Assembly (NCBI RefSeq): GCF_029946515.1
Contig: NZ_JARZHH010000014.1
Location: 62,001 to 126,000, forward strand
From: Polyangium sp. 6x1
GTDB taxonomy: Bacteria > Myxococcota_A > Polyangia > Polyangiales > Polyangiaceae
Reading direction: 5' to 3'
Length of the DNA stretch: 64,000 nt
A model generated the notes under the pieces. That model was not told where the DNA came from and ran no database searches. It saw nothing but the letters and a program-made list of their open reading frames with translations. Numbering within the stretch: position 1 is the first letter of the stretch; each line of letters opens with the position of its first letter. Shown here piece after piece: positions 24,623-34,245 of this stretch. The position numbers were made by a program, and so were the translations under genes.

Positions 24623-27538
24623 ATGCGCAAGACCAGGACGAAGAACGAGATCCCCGCCGCCCGCGAGCCCGATTTCATCGTCGTGAAAGGCGCCCGCGAG
24701 CACAACCTCTGCATCGAGCACCTCGAGGTCCCCAAGCGCAAGCTCGTGGTGTTCACCGGGCCGAGCGGCTCGGGCAAGTCGAGCCTCGCGTTCGACACGC
24801 TCTATGCCGAGGGCCAGCGCCGCTACGTCGAGACGCTCTCGGCCTACGCCCGTCAATTCCTCGGCCAGCTCGATCGCCCCTCGGTCGAGCACGTCTCCGG
24901 CCTCTCGCCCACGATCGCCATCGAGCAAAAGAGCGCCTCCTCGAATCCGCGCTCCACCGTCGGAACGATCACCGAGATCTACGATTACCTGCGCGTGCTC
25001 TACGCCCGCGCCGGCGAGCAGCGCTGCACCACGTGCGGCAAGGCCGTGGCCTCGCAGAGCGTCGACGAGATCGTCGAGACGCTGCTCGAGCTGCCCGAGG
25101 GCACCCGCGCCACCCTGCTCGCGCCGCTCGTCGTGCACCGAAAAGGCGAGCACAAGGAGATCTTCGAGGATCTCGCGACGCGCGGCTTCAACCGGGTGAT
25201 CGTCGACGGCAAAATGGAGAAGCTCGATCCGCTCCCCCGCCTCGACAAGAAGCTCTGGCACGACATCTCGCTCGTCGCCGATCGAATCACGGTGCGCGCC
25301 GAGGACCGGCCGCGCATCGCCGAGAGCATCGAGCTCGCGCTGCGCGAGGGCAAAGGCGAGATGCTCGTCGAGGTCGAGGGAGAAAAACCCCGACCCTTCA
25401 GCCAGGCGCGCATGTGCTGCGGCAAAAGTTATCCCGAGCTCAGCCCGCAGAGCTTCTCGTTCAATAGCCCGCTCGGCATGTGCCCGAAATGCAGCGGCCT
25501 CGGCACGCGCCTCGAAGCGGACCCGGACCTCATCGTGCCGAACCCTGCGCTCTCGCTGCGGGAAGGCGCAATCGCGCCCTGGGCCTCGGCGATGTCGCGT
25601 GGCGAGGGCTGGACGTTCCGCATCGCGGACGCCGTGGCCAAGGCGACGGGCGTGGATCTCGACGCGCCGTTCGGAAAGCTGCCCGCGAAGAAGCGCGAGC
25701 TCATCCTGTACGGGCTCGAAGGCAAGAAGATCGCGGTGCAATGGGGCAAGGAGGGCTCGGAGAGCCACGGGACCTTCGGGATGAAGTTCGAGGGCGTGAT
25801 CCCGAACCTCGAGCGGCGCTTCCGTGACACCACGAGCGACATGGCGCGGGATCTCTACCGGAAGTTTTTCCGGGAAATGCCCTGCGACGCCTGCGAAGGA
25901 AAGCGCCTCCGCCCGGAGACGCTCGCCGTCATCGTGGCCGCGAAGAACATCGCCGACATCACGTCGATGACGGTGGGCGCCGCGATCGATTTCGTGGACA
26001 AACTCACCCTGTCCGGCGGAAAGGCCCGGATCACGGAGGGCGTGAAGCGCGAGATCGAGGCGCGGCTCGGGTTCTTGATGAACGTGGGGCTCGATTACCT
26101 GACGCTCGATCGCTCGGCGACGACGCTCTCCGGCGGCGAGGCGCAGCGCATCCGGCTCGCCAGCCAGCTCGGCAGCGAGCTGTCGGGCGTGATGTACGTG
26201 CTCGACGAGCCGAGCATCGGCCTGCACCAACGCGACAACGAAAGGCTGATCGCGACGCTGCGGCGCCTCCGCGACCTCGGCAATACGGTGGTCGTGGTCG
26301 AGCACGACGAGGAGACGATCCGCGCGGCCGATCACGTCGTGGATTTCGGCCCGGGCGCCGGCCACGAGGGCGGGCGCGTGCTCTTCGCCGGCACGCCGGA
26401 GGCGCTCGAAGAAACGAAAGGCAACGTGACGGGCGATTACCTCGCCGGCCGCCGCCGCATCGAGATCCCCGACGAGCGCCGCAAGCCGAGCGGCTGGATC
26501 AAGGTCAAGGGCGCGCGCGAGCACAACCTGAAGAACGTGGACGCGCGGATCCCGCTCGGCGTCTTTTCAGCCGTGACGGGCGTCTCCGGCGCGGGCAAGA
26601 GCTCGCTCGTCAATGGCATTCTCCTGCCGGCGCTGAGCCGCGCGCTGCACGACGCGACGGGGCCCGTGGGCGCGCACGATTCGATCGAGGGGCTCGACGC
26701 GCTCGACAAGGTGATCGCGATCGATCAACAGCCCATCGGCCGGACGCCGCGCTCGAACCCGGGCACGTACACGAAGGCGTTCGACCACATCCGCGAGGTC
26801 TTCGCGCTCCTGCCCGAGGCGCGGGCGCGCGGCTGGGATTCGGGGCGATTCAGCTTCAACGTGAAGGGCGGGCGCTGCGAGAGCTGCCACGGCGACGGCG
26901 TCGTGAAGGTCGAGATGCATTTCCTCGCCGACGTCTACGTGCCCTGCGAGGTCTGCGGCGGAAAACGCTACAACGCGCAGACGCTCTCGGTGCGCTTCAA
27001 AGGGAAGAACATCAACGAGGTGCTCGAATCGAGCGTGGAGGAATGCCTCGGGATGTTCGAGCACCACGTGGCGCTGAAGCGGATCCTGACGACGCTCGTG
27101 GACGTGGGCCTCGGCTACATGAAGATCGGCCAGCGCGCGACGACGCTCTCGGGCGGCGAGGCGCAAAGGGTCAAGCTCAGCCGCGAGCTCGGAAAAACCC
27201 AGACCGGACGCACGCTCTACGTGCTCGACGAACCCACGACGGGCCTGCATTTCGAGGACATCCGGCGCCTGCTCGTCGTGCTCTCCCGGCTCGTCGAAGC
27301 GGGGAACACCGTCGTGGTGATCGAGCACAACCTCGACGTCGTCAAATTCGCCGACTGGGTGCTCGATCTCGGCCCCGAAGGCGGCGCGCGCGGCGGGCGC
27401 GTCATTGCGGAGGGCGCGCCGGAAGCGGTGGCGCGCGTGCCGGAGTCCCACACCGGGCGGTTCTTGGCGGATATCTTCGGCCGCGAGCAGGTCAAGGCGA
27501 AAGCGCGGAACGGCAAGTCCACGCGGGCGCACGTCTGA
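24623..27538 (+). CDS. uvrA: UvrABC excinuclease subunit A
   Basis: 971 residues from ATG 24623. DNA damage recognition in nucleotide excision repair. Both ABC modules are complete: FTGPSGSGKSSLAFDTLYAEG (Walker A 1) and TLSGGEAQRIRLASQL with VLDEPSIGLHQRDN; GVSGAGKSSLVNG (Walker A 2) and TLSGGEAQRVKLSREL with VLDEPTTGLHFED. The C-terminal zinc finger is canonical (CESCHGDG ... CEVCGGKRYN). In the first zinc module the leading CxxC reads RMCCGKSYPEL, two residues shorter than in E. coli, while the second pair CPKCSGLG is kept. Reads alone; stops four bases from the convergent response regulator. Confidence 0.97.
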   Translation: MRKTRTKNEIPAAREPDFIVVKGAREHNLCIEHLEVPKRKLVVFTGPSGSGKSSLAFDTLYAEGQRRYVETLSAYARQFLGQLDRPSVEHVSGLSPTIAIEQKSASSNPRSTVGTITEIYDYLRVLYARAGEQRCTTCGKAVASQSVDEIVETLLELPEGTRATLLAPLVVHRKGEHKEIFEDLATRGFNRVIVDGKMEKLDPLPRLDKKLWHDISLVADRITVRAEDRPRIAESIELALREGKGEMLVEVEGEKPRPFSQARMCCGKSYPELSPQSFSFNSPLGMCPKCSGLGTRLEADPDLIVPNPALSLREGAIAPWASAMSRGEGWTFRIADAVAKATGVDLDAPFGKLPAKKRELILYGLEGKKIAVQWGKEGSESHGTFGMKFEGVIPNLERRFRDTTSDMARDLYRKFFREMPCDACEGKRLRPETLAVIVAAKNIADITSMTVGAAIDFVDKLTLSGGKARITEGVKREIEARLGFLMNVGLDYLTLDRSATTLSGGEAQRIRLASQLGSELSGVMYVLDEPSIGLHQRDNERLIATLRRLRDLGNTVVVVEHDEETIRAADHVVDFGPGAGHEGGRVLFAGTPEALEETKGNVTGDYLAGRRRIEIPDERRKPSGWIKVKGAREHNLKNVDARIPLGVFSAVTGVSGAGKSSLVNGILLPALSRALHDATGPVGAHDSIEGLDALDKVIAIDQQPIGRTPRSNPGTYTKAFDHIREVFALLPEARARGWDSGRFSFNVKGGRCESCHGDGVVKVEMHFLADVYVPCEVCGGKRYNAQTLSVRFKGKNINEVLESSVEECLGMFEHHVALKRILTTLVDVGLGYMKIGQRATTLSGGEAQRVKLSRELGKTQTGRTLYVLDEPTTGLHFEDIRRLLVVLSRLVEAGNTVVVIEHNLDVVKFADWVLDLGPEGGARGGRVIAEGAPEAVARVPESHTGRFLADIFGREQVKAKARNGKSTRAHV

Positions 27539-27541
27539 TCG

Positions 27542-28096
27542 TCAGGACGATTTTTTCAATTTCCGCTGGAGCGTCCGGCGATCGATCCCCAGAAGCTTCG
27601 CCGCCACCGCAATCACCCCACCCGAATCTTTGAGCGCGGCGTTGATCGCGTCGCGCTCGAGCTCGTCGAGCTTGTACGTCGTCCGGCTCGACGGCGGCGC
27701 CCCCGAAAACGGCGCGCGCGGGCGCTCGAAGAGGGTCGTCCCCTCGCGCAACAAACGATCGGCGTCGATCGGCTTCGTCAAAAGCGTGTCCGCGCCCTCG
27801 CGCACCGCCGCCACGGCGAGCGGGATGTCTCCGAATCCCGTGAGCATCACGATCGCCGCCTCCGGGCAAAGCCTTCGCAATCGCGGCAGCGCCGTGAGGC
27901 CGTCGACGCGCGGCATGCGGTAATCGACGACCACGAGATCCACCGGCGCGTCCTCCAGCGAGACGAGCCCCTCCTCCACCGTCGCCGCCGTCCGCGCCTG
28001 CACCCCGCGCCGCCGCAACGCGCCCTGGAGCGTCGTGCGAAATGCGTCGTCGTCGTCGATGAGCAGCGCCGTCTCGATTTTGCGAGGCATCCTCAT
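27542..28096 (-). CDS. regA: RegA/PrrA/ActR-type response regulator
   Basis: 184 residues: receiver domain plus Fis-type helix-turn-helix, the compact RegA/PrrA architecture. Receiver landmarks: acidic DDDD at 14-17, phospho-acceptor Asp58 in VVVDYRMP, Thr in MLTGFGD, Lys in LLTKPID. The C-terminus INAALKDSGGVIAVAAKLLG then DRRTLQRKLKK is the DNA-binding helix pair. The start ATG overlaps the stop of the histidine kinase gene (ATGA), so the pair is translationally coupled. In Rhodobacter this type of regulator controls respiratory oxidases, which fits its place at the end of the oxidase cluster. The symbol is by family; orthology is inferred. Confidence 0.85.
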   Translation of the reverse strand: MRMPRKIETALLIDDDDAFRTTLQGALRRRGVQARTAATVEEGLVSLEDAPVDLVVVDYRMPRVDGLTALPRLRRLCPEAAIVMLTGFGDIPLAVAAVREGADTLLTKPIDADRLLREGTTLFERPRAPFSGAPPSSRTTYKLDELERDAINAALKDSGGVIAVAAKLLGIDRRTLQRKLKKSS

Positions 28097-29451
28097 ACCT
28101 CCGAGTCACGCGACGCCACACGGCGCGCGAGCCGGATCGTCACCCTTGCCCCGCCCTCGGACCCATTGTCCACGCTGAGCGTGCCGTTCATCCGATCGAG
28201 CAGCACCGAGCTCACATAAAGCCCAAGCCCCATCCCGCCCTCGCGCTCCTTCGTCGTCTGAAACGGCTCGCCGAGCCGCGCGAGGATCTCCGGCGCAAAC
28301 CCCGGCCCGCTGTCGTCGACCACGATCTCGGCGTGATCGCCGCCGTCCCGCACCGCAATCGCGATCCGCGGATTCGGCGTCCGCACCATCGCCTCGGTCG
28401 CGTTCGTCAAGACGTTCACCAGCACCTGCAAGAGGCCCGCAGGCATGACCGTCACGTGCACCGGCTCGGGGGCGTCGATCGAGATCTCGCCACGATATGC
28501 GAGCCGCTTGAGCTCGCGCCCCGCCATCTCCATGACCAGCGTTCCGAGCTCGACCTCCTCGCGCCGCTGATCCGGCCGGATGTACCCACGCACGAGGCCG
28601 ATGATGTCGCTCGCCCGCTGCGCCTCGCCTGCGATCGTACGCGCGAGCTCGGCGGCGTCGGGCGAGGCGTCCTTCGTGAGCTCCGAGAGCTCGCGCCCCG
28701 CGAGCAGGATCGTGGCGAGCGGCGTCGAGAGCTCATGCGACATGCCGCCGACCACACGGCCCAGCATCGCGAGTTTGTCGTTCCGAAGCGCGCGTTGCCG
28801 GAGCTCGTCGAGCCTCCGCGCATACACGGACAAGAACACGCCGAGGAAACCCGCCACGGATGCGAGCGAGACGAACGCGCCGAGATGATGGACGCGCTCC
28901 TTGCCGAGCGGCGCCGAGGCGAGCGGCAGCGGATCGGCGAACGAGACGAGCGCGCCGACGGCCACGGTCAGACCCGCGATCGCGAGGACGGCGCGCCCGC
29001 CGCTGAGGAGCCCCGCCAGGGCGATCTGAAACACGAGGAACGCGGCAAACGGGTTTCCCGTGCCTCCCGTGACCCAGAGCACGGCGCCGAGGGCGAGCAC
29101 GTCGAACGCGATCTGCGCCGCGACGATGCGCTGCTCATGCCGCAGGATGCGGCCGAGCACGAGCGCGAACGACCCGTTCAGGATCACGAGCAAGCCGAGG
29201 ATCAGGAAGACCGGCACGACCGCGAGCTCCGGGACGAACCATTTTCCGGTCGCCGTCGTCGCGCCCATGCCGAGGATCGCGAGCCAGCGGAGCTGGATCA
29301 GCCACCGCGCCGCGGTCCCCTCGGGGATCGGATCCGCGCTGGAAAGGACGGCCCGGACGGACGATTGTCCCCCGGAGGGCGCACCACCCGCCGCACGCGC
29401 CGTCGCAGGCTCGACGACGGCGATGGGGGGAACGGAGACACGGGCCGACAT
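28093..29451 (-). CDS. regB: RegB/PrrB-like redox-sensing histidine kinase
   Basis: 452 residues, ATG 29451. Six membrane helices (about 55-210) are followed by the H-box GGMSHELSTPLATILLAG with His239, the N-box NVLTNATEAM and the G-boxes DSGPGFAPE and GGMGLGLYV. GGTGNPF (129-135) fits GGxxNPF, the quinone-binding heptapeptide of RegB. The protein has no cysteine at all, so the redox-switch Cys of Rhodobacter RegB is absent and sensing would have to rest on the quinone site. Gene order oxidase, kinase, regulator resembles the regB-senC-regA setting; an SCO/SenC gene lies upstream in the same cluster. 124 bases separate it from coxIV. Confidence 0.88.
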   Translation of the reverse strand: MSARVSVPPIAVVEPATARAAGGAPSGGQSSVRAVLSSADPIPEGTAARWLIQLRWLAILGMGATTATGKWFVPELAVVPVFLILGLLVILNGSFALVLGRILRHEQRIVAAQIAFDVLALGAVLWVTGGTGNPFAAFLVFQIALAGLLSGGRAVLAIAGLTVAVGALVSFADPLPLASAPLGKERVHHLGAFVSLASVAGFLGVFLSVYARRLDELRQRALRNDKLAMLGRVVGGMSHELSTPLATILLAGRELSELTKDASPDAAELARTIAGEAQRASDIIGLVRGYIRPDQRREEVELGTLVMEMAGRELKRLAYRGEISIDAPEPVHVTVMPAGLLQVLVNVLTNATEAMVRTPNPRIAIAVRDGGDHAEIVVDDSGPGFAPEILARLGEPFQTTKEREGGMGLGLYVSSVLLDRMNGTLSVDNGSEGGARVTIRLARRVASRDSEV

Positions 29452-29551
29452 TGGTCGCCAGACTATGGCGAGTCCGAACCCGGTGTCGAGCAGTTCGCGG
29501 TGGAGGGGAGGATGGCAGAAGCCGGGGGCTGAGCTCGCCTGGAGCGTCGAG

Positions 29552-29565
29552 CCCCCGAGAGGGGG
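29552..29565 (-). terminator. Short GC hairpin after coxIV
   Basis: CCCCC-gaga-GGGGG, ten bases beyond the coxIV stop, inside a wider inverted repeat (GGGGGCT at 29525, AGCCCCC at 29550). There is no T-run, so it would be a weak or factor-dependent terminator. It may lower read-through into the histidine kinase pair or protect the oxidase mRNA end. Confidence 0.3.
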
Positions 29566-29575
29566 AAGGAAAAAC

Positions 29576-30082
29576 TCAGTGCTTGGCGGGGACCGCGGCC
29601 GGCGCGGCCGAACCGGCGGCCGGAGCGGCCGATCCACCGGCAGCGGGCGCGATCTCCTTGGGGATCGCGATGTCGCCGGTGCGCTGGGCCTTGAACGGGT
29701 CCTTCAGATCGACCGGGTTCTTCGCCTCGATCGCCTCGGCTTCGCCGCGGAACTCCGTGTCGCTCATCGTGATGCCGATGAAGACCGCGAGGAAGAGGAG
29801 CGCGGAGACGAAGATGATCCCGTGGAACTTATGGTCCCACTTGAGGTGCATGAAGATGAGCGCGACGACCGACGCCTTGATCGTGGCGATCAAGAGGGCG
29901 ACGATCAGGTTGCCCGTGTGGCCGATGTTCACGTAGCTCGCCGCCACGGTGACGACCGTGAGGAAGAGCAGCGTGGCGAACGTGCCGATGTAGACCTTGA
30001 ACGGCAGCACGTGCGGAACGTGATCGCCGTTCGTGCTTCCGTGTCCGTGCTCGTGGTCGTGCTCTGCGTGCGAAGTGCTCAT
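29576..30082 (-). CDS. coxD: Cytochrome c oxidase subunit IV (prokaryotic caa3 type)
   Basis: 168 residues. Three membrane helices (VYIGTFATLLFLTVVTVAA, LIVALLIATIKASVVALIF, IIFVSALLFLAVFIGI) with the family's MHLKWDHKFHG loop. The N-terminus is His-rich (SHAEHDHEHGHG) and the C-terminus is a 45-residue Ala/Pro tail (GGSAAPAAGSAAPAAVPA) longer than in most relatives. Small accessory subunit of the aa3/caa3 oxidase; last oxidase gene of the cluster, 20 bases after coxIII. Confidence 0.9.
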   Translation of the reverse strand: MSTSHAEHDHEHGHGSTNGDHVPHVLPFKVYIGTFATLLFLTVVTVAASYVNIGHTGNLIVALLIATIKASVVALIFMHLKWDHKFHGIIFVSALLFLAVFIGITMSDTEFRGEAEAIEAKNPVDLKDPFKAQRTGDIAIPKEIAPAAGGSAAPAAGSAAPAAVPAKH

Positions 30083-30102
30083 GGTGCGCTCTGCTCCGGG
30101 GA

Positions 30103-30783
30103 TCAGCCGACCAGGTAAAGGAGCGGGAAGAGGAAGATCCAGACGAGGTCGACGAGGTGCCAGTAAAGGCCCACGTTCTCGACGGGCGCGTAGTAACGGC
30201 TGGAGAACTCGCTCTTCTGGTTCCGGAGGAGGATCCAGAGGATGAGGCCCATGCCGATGACCACGTGAACGCCGTGGATCCCGGTCATCATGAAGTAGAT
30301 GGCGAAGAAGATGCCCGGGTGACCCGAGGCGAAGTCCGCCGCCGTGAAGTTACCGCCGGGCAGGAGCCCGTCGTGGATCTTGTGGCTGTACTCGAAGTAC
30401 TTGACCACGAGGAACATCGCCGCGCACGCGAGGGTGATCGCGAGCAGGAGCGTCGTCTTCTTGGTCTCGTTCTTCTGCGCGGAGCGGACCGCGAGCGCCA
30501 TCGTGAAGCTCGAGGTGATCAGCACGATGGTGTTGATGCCGCCCATCACGCGGTCGAGGTGGTGGTGCGCCTCGACGAACGACGGGAAGTACTTGCTACG
30601 GAAGATGGCGAAGGCGCAGAACAAGCCGCCGAACAGCAGGATCTCCGTCACCAAGAAGAGCCACACGCCCATTCGACCTGCGTCGAACTGGGTGTCTGCC
30701 TTGTCGAAGTGGTGGGCGACGTGGAACTGGGGGGAGAGCTTGCTCTCCCCAGCGCCGCCCAAAGCCTCGGCTTTCGCGCTCAT
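30103..30783 (-). CDS. coxC: Cytochrome c oxidase subunit III
   Basis: 226 residues, five membrane helices, the short bacterial form. GRMGVWLFLVTEILLFGGLF (helix 1 of the short form), MTGIHGVHVVIGM and VENVGLYWHLVDLVWIFLFP are diagnostic. The start ATG overlaps the last base of the coxI stop (TGATG), so translation is coupled. Inner-membrane subunit that stabilises the subunit I proton and oxygen pathways. Confidence 0.95.
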   Translation of the reverse strand: MSAKAEALGGAGESKLSPQFHVAHHFDKADTQFDAGRMGVWLFLVTEILLFGGLFCAFAIFRSKYFPSFVEAHHHLDRVMGGINTIVLITSSFTMALAVRSAQKNETKKTTLLLAITLACAAMFLVVKYFEYSHKIHDGLLPGGNFTAADFASGHPGIFFAIYFMMTGIHGVHVVIGMGLILWILLRNQKSEFSSRYYAPVENVGLYWHLVDLVWIFLFPLLYLVG

Positions 30784-32420
30784 CAAGCAGTCTCCTCAGC
30801 GGGACGCTCGTACGCGTCCAGCGTCACGATGGGGGCCTTCTCGAAGTTCTCCGTGATCGGCGGCGACTGCGTCTGCCACTCGAGCGTCGTGCTGTCCCAC
30901 GGGTTCGCCGGCGCGGGCGCGCCGCTCTTGAGCGAGCGCGCGAGGCAGATGAACGTGATGAGGAAGCCCGTGCCCAGGACCCACGAGCCGTACGTCGAGA
31001 ACGCGTGCAGCGGCTGGAACTGGTCGAGGTAGTTGTAGTAGCGGCGCGGCATGCCACGCGTGCCGAGGATGAACTGGGTGAAGAACGTCCAGTTGAAGCC
31101 GATGAACGTGAGGGCGAAGCCCACGCGCGCCAGCTTCTCGTCGTACATCTTGCCCGTCATCTTGGGCCACCAGTGGTGGAGGCCGCCGAAGAACGCGATC
31201 GCCGTGCTGCCCATCATCACGTAGTGGAAGTGGGCGACGACGAAGTACGTGTCGTGCAGGTGCAGGTCGACGCTCAGCGTGCCGAGGAAGAGGCCCGTCA
31301 GGCCGCCGATCCCGAAGAGGAAGAGGAACGCGATGCCGTAGAGCATCGGAACCGTGAACTTGATCGACCCGCCCCAGAGCGTGCCGAGCCAGTTGAACAT
31401 CTTCACCCCGCTCGGGATGGCCACGAAGAACGTGAGGAAGGAGAAGATCGCCGAGGAGAGCTCGCTCTGCCCCGAGACGAACATGTGGTGGCCCCACACG
31501 AGGAACGACACGAGGGCGATGGCCACGCTGGAGAACGCGATCGCCTTGTACCCGAAGACCCGGCGCTTCGAGTGCGTCGTGAGGATCTCCGTCGCCACGC
31601 CCATGCCCGGCAGGATCATGATGTAGACGGCCGGGTGGCTGTAGAACCAGAAGAAGTGCTGGAAGAGGACGGGGTCACCGCCGAGCGTCGGATCGAAGAT
31701 CCCGATGTGGAACGCGCGCTCGAAGATGAGCAGGAGCAGCGTGATGCCGAGGACCGGCGTCGCGAGCACCTGGATGATGCTGGTCGCGTAGAGCGACCAG
31801 AGGAAGAGCGGCATGCGGTACCAGCTCATCCCCGGGGCCCGGAGCTTGTGCAGCGTCACGATGAAGTTGAGCCCCGTCAGGATGCTCGAGAACCCCATCA
31901 CGAACACGCCGAACGTCGCCGAGATGACCGACGTCGTCGACACGCCGGAGGCGTAGGGCACGTAGAAGGTCCAGCCCGTATCCACGCCACCCGTCACGAT
32001 CGCCGCGAGCATGAAGACCGCGCCGATCCAGAACAGGTACAAGCTCAACAAGTTGAGCTTGGGGAAGGCCACGTCCTTCGCGCCGATCATCAGCGGCAGG
32101 AAGAAGTTGCCGAGCGACGCCGGGATCGACGGGATGATGAAGAGGAACACCATCGCTGCGCCGTGCAGCGTGAACGCCTGGTTGTACTGCGTGGCGTCCA
32201 TGATGGTCTTCTTCGCCGTCAGGAGCTCGAGACGGACCAGAAGGGCGAAGATGCCGCCGAGGCCGAAGCCGACGAGCACCGTCACCAGGTACATGATGCC
32301 GATGCGCTTGTGGTCGACCGTCGTCAGCCAGGACCAGACGCCAGCAGTTTGGTTCAGGTAGTTTTTGCCTTGAACCTCGGGCGAGTGCCCGAGTTCGTCG
32401 ACCGTAGCCGTGTTTGCCAT
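30783..32420 (-). CDS. coxA: Cytochrome c oxidase subunit I (A2-type heme-copper oxidase)
   Basis: 545 residues, 12 membrane helices. Reduces oxygen to water and pumps protons. Heme/Cu ligands: [38 protein letters not shown] (two CuB histidines), and [16 protein letters not shown] (heme a3 and heme a). In the D-channel region the sequence is YSHPAV and not GHPEV: the glutamate of A1-type oxidases is absent and replaced by the Tyr-Ser of the A2 family, as in Thermus/Rhodothermus caa3 enzymes. ATG 32420 ([16 protein letters not shown]) is in register with family N-termini. 17 bases after coxII. Confidence 0.96.
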   Translation of the reverse strand: MANTATVDELGHSPEVQGKNYLNQTAGVWSWLTTVDHKRIGIMYLVTVLVGFGLGGIFALLVRLELLTAKKTIMDATQYNQAFTLHGAAMVFLFIIPSIPASLGNFFLPLMIGAKDVAFPKLNLLSLYLFWIGAVFMLAAIVTGGVDTGWTFYVPYASGVSTTSVISATFGVFVMGFSSILTGLNFIVTLHKLRAPGMSWYRMPLFLWSLYATSIIQVLATPVLGITLLLLIFERAFHIGIFDPTLGGDPVLFQHFFWFYSHPAVYIMILPGMGVATEILTTHSKRRVFGYKAIAFSSVAIALVSFLVWGHHMFVSGQSELSSAIFSFLTFFVAIPSGVKMFNWLGTLWGGSIKFTVPMLYGIAFLFLFGIGGLTGLFLGTLSVDLHLHDTYFVVAHFHYVMMGSTAIAFFGGLHHWWPKMTGKMYDEKLARVGFALTFIGFNWTFFTQFILGTRGMPRRYYNYLDQFQPLHAFSTYGSWVLGTGFLITFICLARSLKSGAPAPANPWDSTTLEWQTQSPPITENFEKAPIVTLDAYERPAEETA

Positions 32421-32437
32421 GATCGAGCCTCCGATTC

Positions 32438-33394
32438 CTACTGGACCGTCTTCAGGTACGCGATGATCGCGTCGATGTCCGTTTCTTTGAGCAGGCCCTT
32501 GTAGGTCGGCATGACTGCCGGATACCCCTGGACCACCTTCTTGTTCGGCTCGAGCAAGCTCTCGCGGATGTAGTTCTCGTCGACCTTGATCGACGATCCG
32601 TCCGCGATCTGCTCCGTCCGGCCGAAGACGCCCTTGAACGTGGGGCCCTGGATGCGGGACCCATCGAGCGAATGGCACGTGTTGCAGCTACGCGTCGCGT
32701 AGAGCTTCTTGCCGAGCTCCGCGGGCGGGAGCGGCTTCTCGCCGGGCTTGAGGCCCGTCTCCTGCCACTGGTCGTACTCGGGTTTATCGAGCACCAGGAC
32801 CTTGGCCATCATGTCCGAGTGGCCGACGCCGCAATACTCCGTGCAGAACAGGATGGTATCGCGGTTCTCCGTGGCCTCGAACCAGACCGTCGTGTACGTG
32901 CCCGGGACGACGTCCTGCTTCACGCGGAACTCGGGCACGAAGAAGCTGTGGAGGACGTCCTTGGAGCTCATGATGAGCTTCACGGGCTGACCCTTGGGCA
33001 CCACGAGCTCGTTCACGCTCACGTTCCCGTTCGGGTACGTGAACGTCCACATGTACATCTCCGCCGTCGTGCGGATCTCGAGCGCATTGCCCGGCGCGAC
33101 CATCGCCTTCATCCAGCCCTTGAGGCCCACGAAGAAGAGGGCGATCACGAGGATCGACGGGATGATGGTCCAGGAAATCTCGAGCGTCGTGCTGTGGGTG
33201 ACGTCGCTGAGCTTGTCCTTCGGGCCGCGTCGCTTGTACTTGTACATGAAGTACGCGAGCGCACCCATCAGGAGCACGAACATCACGACATCCAGCCAGT
33301 AGACGATGTAGTACGCAGTATCGATTTCCTCTGCGATCGTCGAAGACTGTTTCGGCATCCAGAACGAGCCGAGTTCGATCGGATCCAACCTCAT
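32438..33394 (-). CDS. coxB: Cytochrome c oxidase subunit II with fused cytochrome c (caa3)
   Basis: 318 residues. Two N-terminal membrane helices, then the CuA cupredoxin domain: [17 protein letters not shown] and [13 protein letters not shown] supply the His, two Cys, Glu, His and Met ligands. A C-terminal cytochrome c domain with CNTCH and an axial Met in [11 protein letters not shown] makes this a caa3-type enzyme that takes electrons through its own heme c. No lipobox is evident; the N-terminus opens [12 protein letters not shown]. Start overlaps the sco stop (ATGA). Confidence 0.95.
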   Translation of the reverse strand: MRLDPIELGSFWMPKQSSTIAEEIDTAYYIVYWLDVVMFVLLMGALAYFMYKYKRRGPKDKLSDVTHSTTLEISWTIIPSILVIALFFVGLKGWMKAMVAPGNALEIRTTAEMYMWTFTYPNGNVSVNELVVPKGQPVKLIMSSKDVLHSFFVPEFRVKQDVVPGTYTTVWFEATENRDTILFCTEYCGVGHSDMMAKVLVLDKPEYDQWQETGLKPGEKPLPPAELGKKLYATRSCNTCHSLDGSRIQGPTFKGVFGRTEQIADGSSIKVDENYIRESLLEPNKKVVQGYPAVMPTYKGLLKETDIDAIIAYLKTVQ

Positions 33395-34245
33395 GCCAGA
33401 GCTCCATCCGCCGACTTCGACGCGCGACGACGCTCACGCCGCCAGAACCCGAAGAGCATGCCTCCGAGGCCCAGCACGGTGAACGCGCCGCCCGCCTTCA
33501 TCAGACGCCTCGTCGCGAGGACGTACTTGTTTTCTGCGGGATCGTAATGAAAGCAGAACAGGAGCACGCGACCCCACGCGGACGCGAGCTTGCCCTGCGA
33601 CGCCTCGAGCAACGATAGCTCGAGGTCCTTCGCGCTGTAATTGAGCCCGTACAGCGTCCGCGAGAGCTTGCCATCGGGCGTGAACACGAAGACACCCGCC
33701 GCGTGGGCGTACTGCTGCGTCGCCTCTTCCCAGCGGTACCGGAAGCCCACCGCGTCGGCCACCCGACGCGCCTGGGCCTCCTCTCCCACGAGGAAATCCC
33801 ATCCCCGATCCGCCACGGGCCGGCCATACACGCCGACGTACGAGTCGCGCTTCTTGCGGGCCGTCTCGGGGGTATCGCGCGGATCGATGCTGACGACGAC
33901 GACGCGGTACTCCTTGCCCGCCGTCCAGACGAGGCCCTTCATGCCCTGCAGCAGGCCGTTCACGACCAGCGAGCAGAGCATCGGGCACTCGTAATACGCG
34001 AGCACCAGGATCACCGGGTGCTCGCCGTCGAGGTAGTTGCCCAGCGTGACGTCGCGCCCCTGCTGATCGCGGAGCTTCGCGTCCGCCGGAAGGACGGCGC
34101 CGGGTCGCTCCTCGATGTCCACGCCCTCGAGCTCCTTCGGCAGCGCCGGATCCCCCGCGAACGCCGATGAAACAGGCGCAAGCGTGACCACGGCCGCCGT
34201 GAGCGCGGCAGCGACGAACATAAGGAAGCGGCCCGGACGAACCAT
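33391..34245 (-). CDS. senC: SCO1/SenC-family copper chaperone
   Basis: 284 residues. Signal peptide (RFLMFVAAALTAAVVTLAP, cleavage near AFA). Thioredoxin-like domain with CPMLC copper motif in YYECPMLCSLVVN and the third ligand His in YAHAAGVFVFTPDGK. A C-terminal membrane helix (AFTVLGLGGMLFGFW) tethers it to the membrane. It would deliver copper to the CuA site of the coxB product encoded just downstream; the two genes overlap by four bases, and its own start overlaps the preceding stop (TGATG). Confidence 0.92.
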   Translation of the reverse strand: MVRPGRFLMFVAAALTAAVVTLAPVSSAFAGDPALPKELEGVDIEERPGAVLPADAKLRDQQGRDVTLGNYLDGEHPVILVLAYYECPMLCSLVVNGLLQGMKGLVWTAGKEYRVVVVSIDPRDTPETARKKRDSYVGVYGRPVADRGWDFLVGEEAQARRVADAVGFRYRWEEATQQYAHAAGVFVFTPDGKLSRTLYGLNYSAKDLELSLLEASQGKLASAWGRVLLFCFHYDPAENKYVLATRRLMKAGGAFTVLGLGGMLFGFWRRERRRASKSADGALA

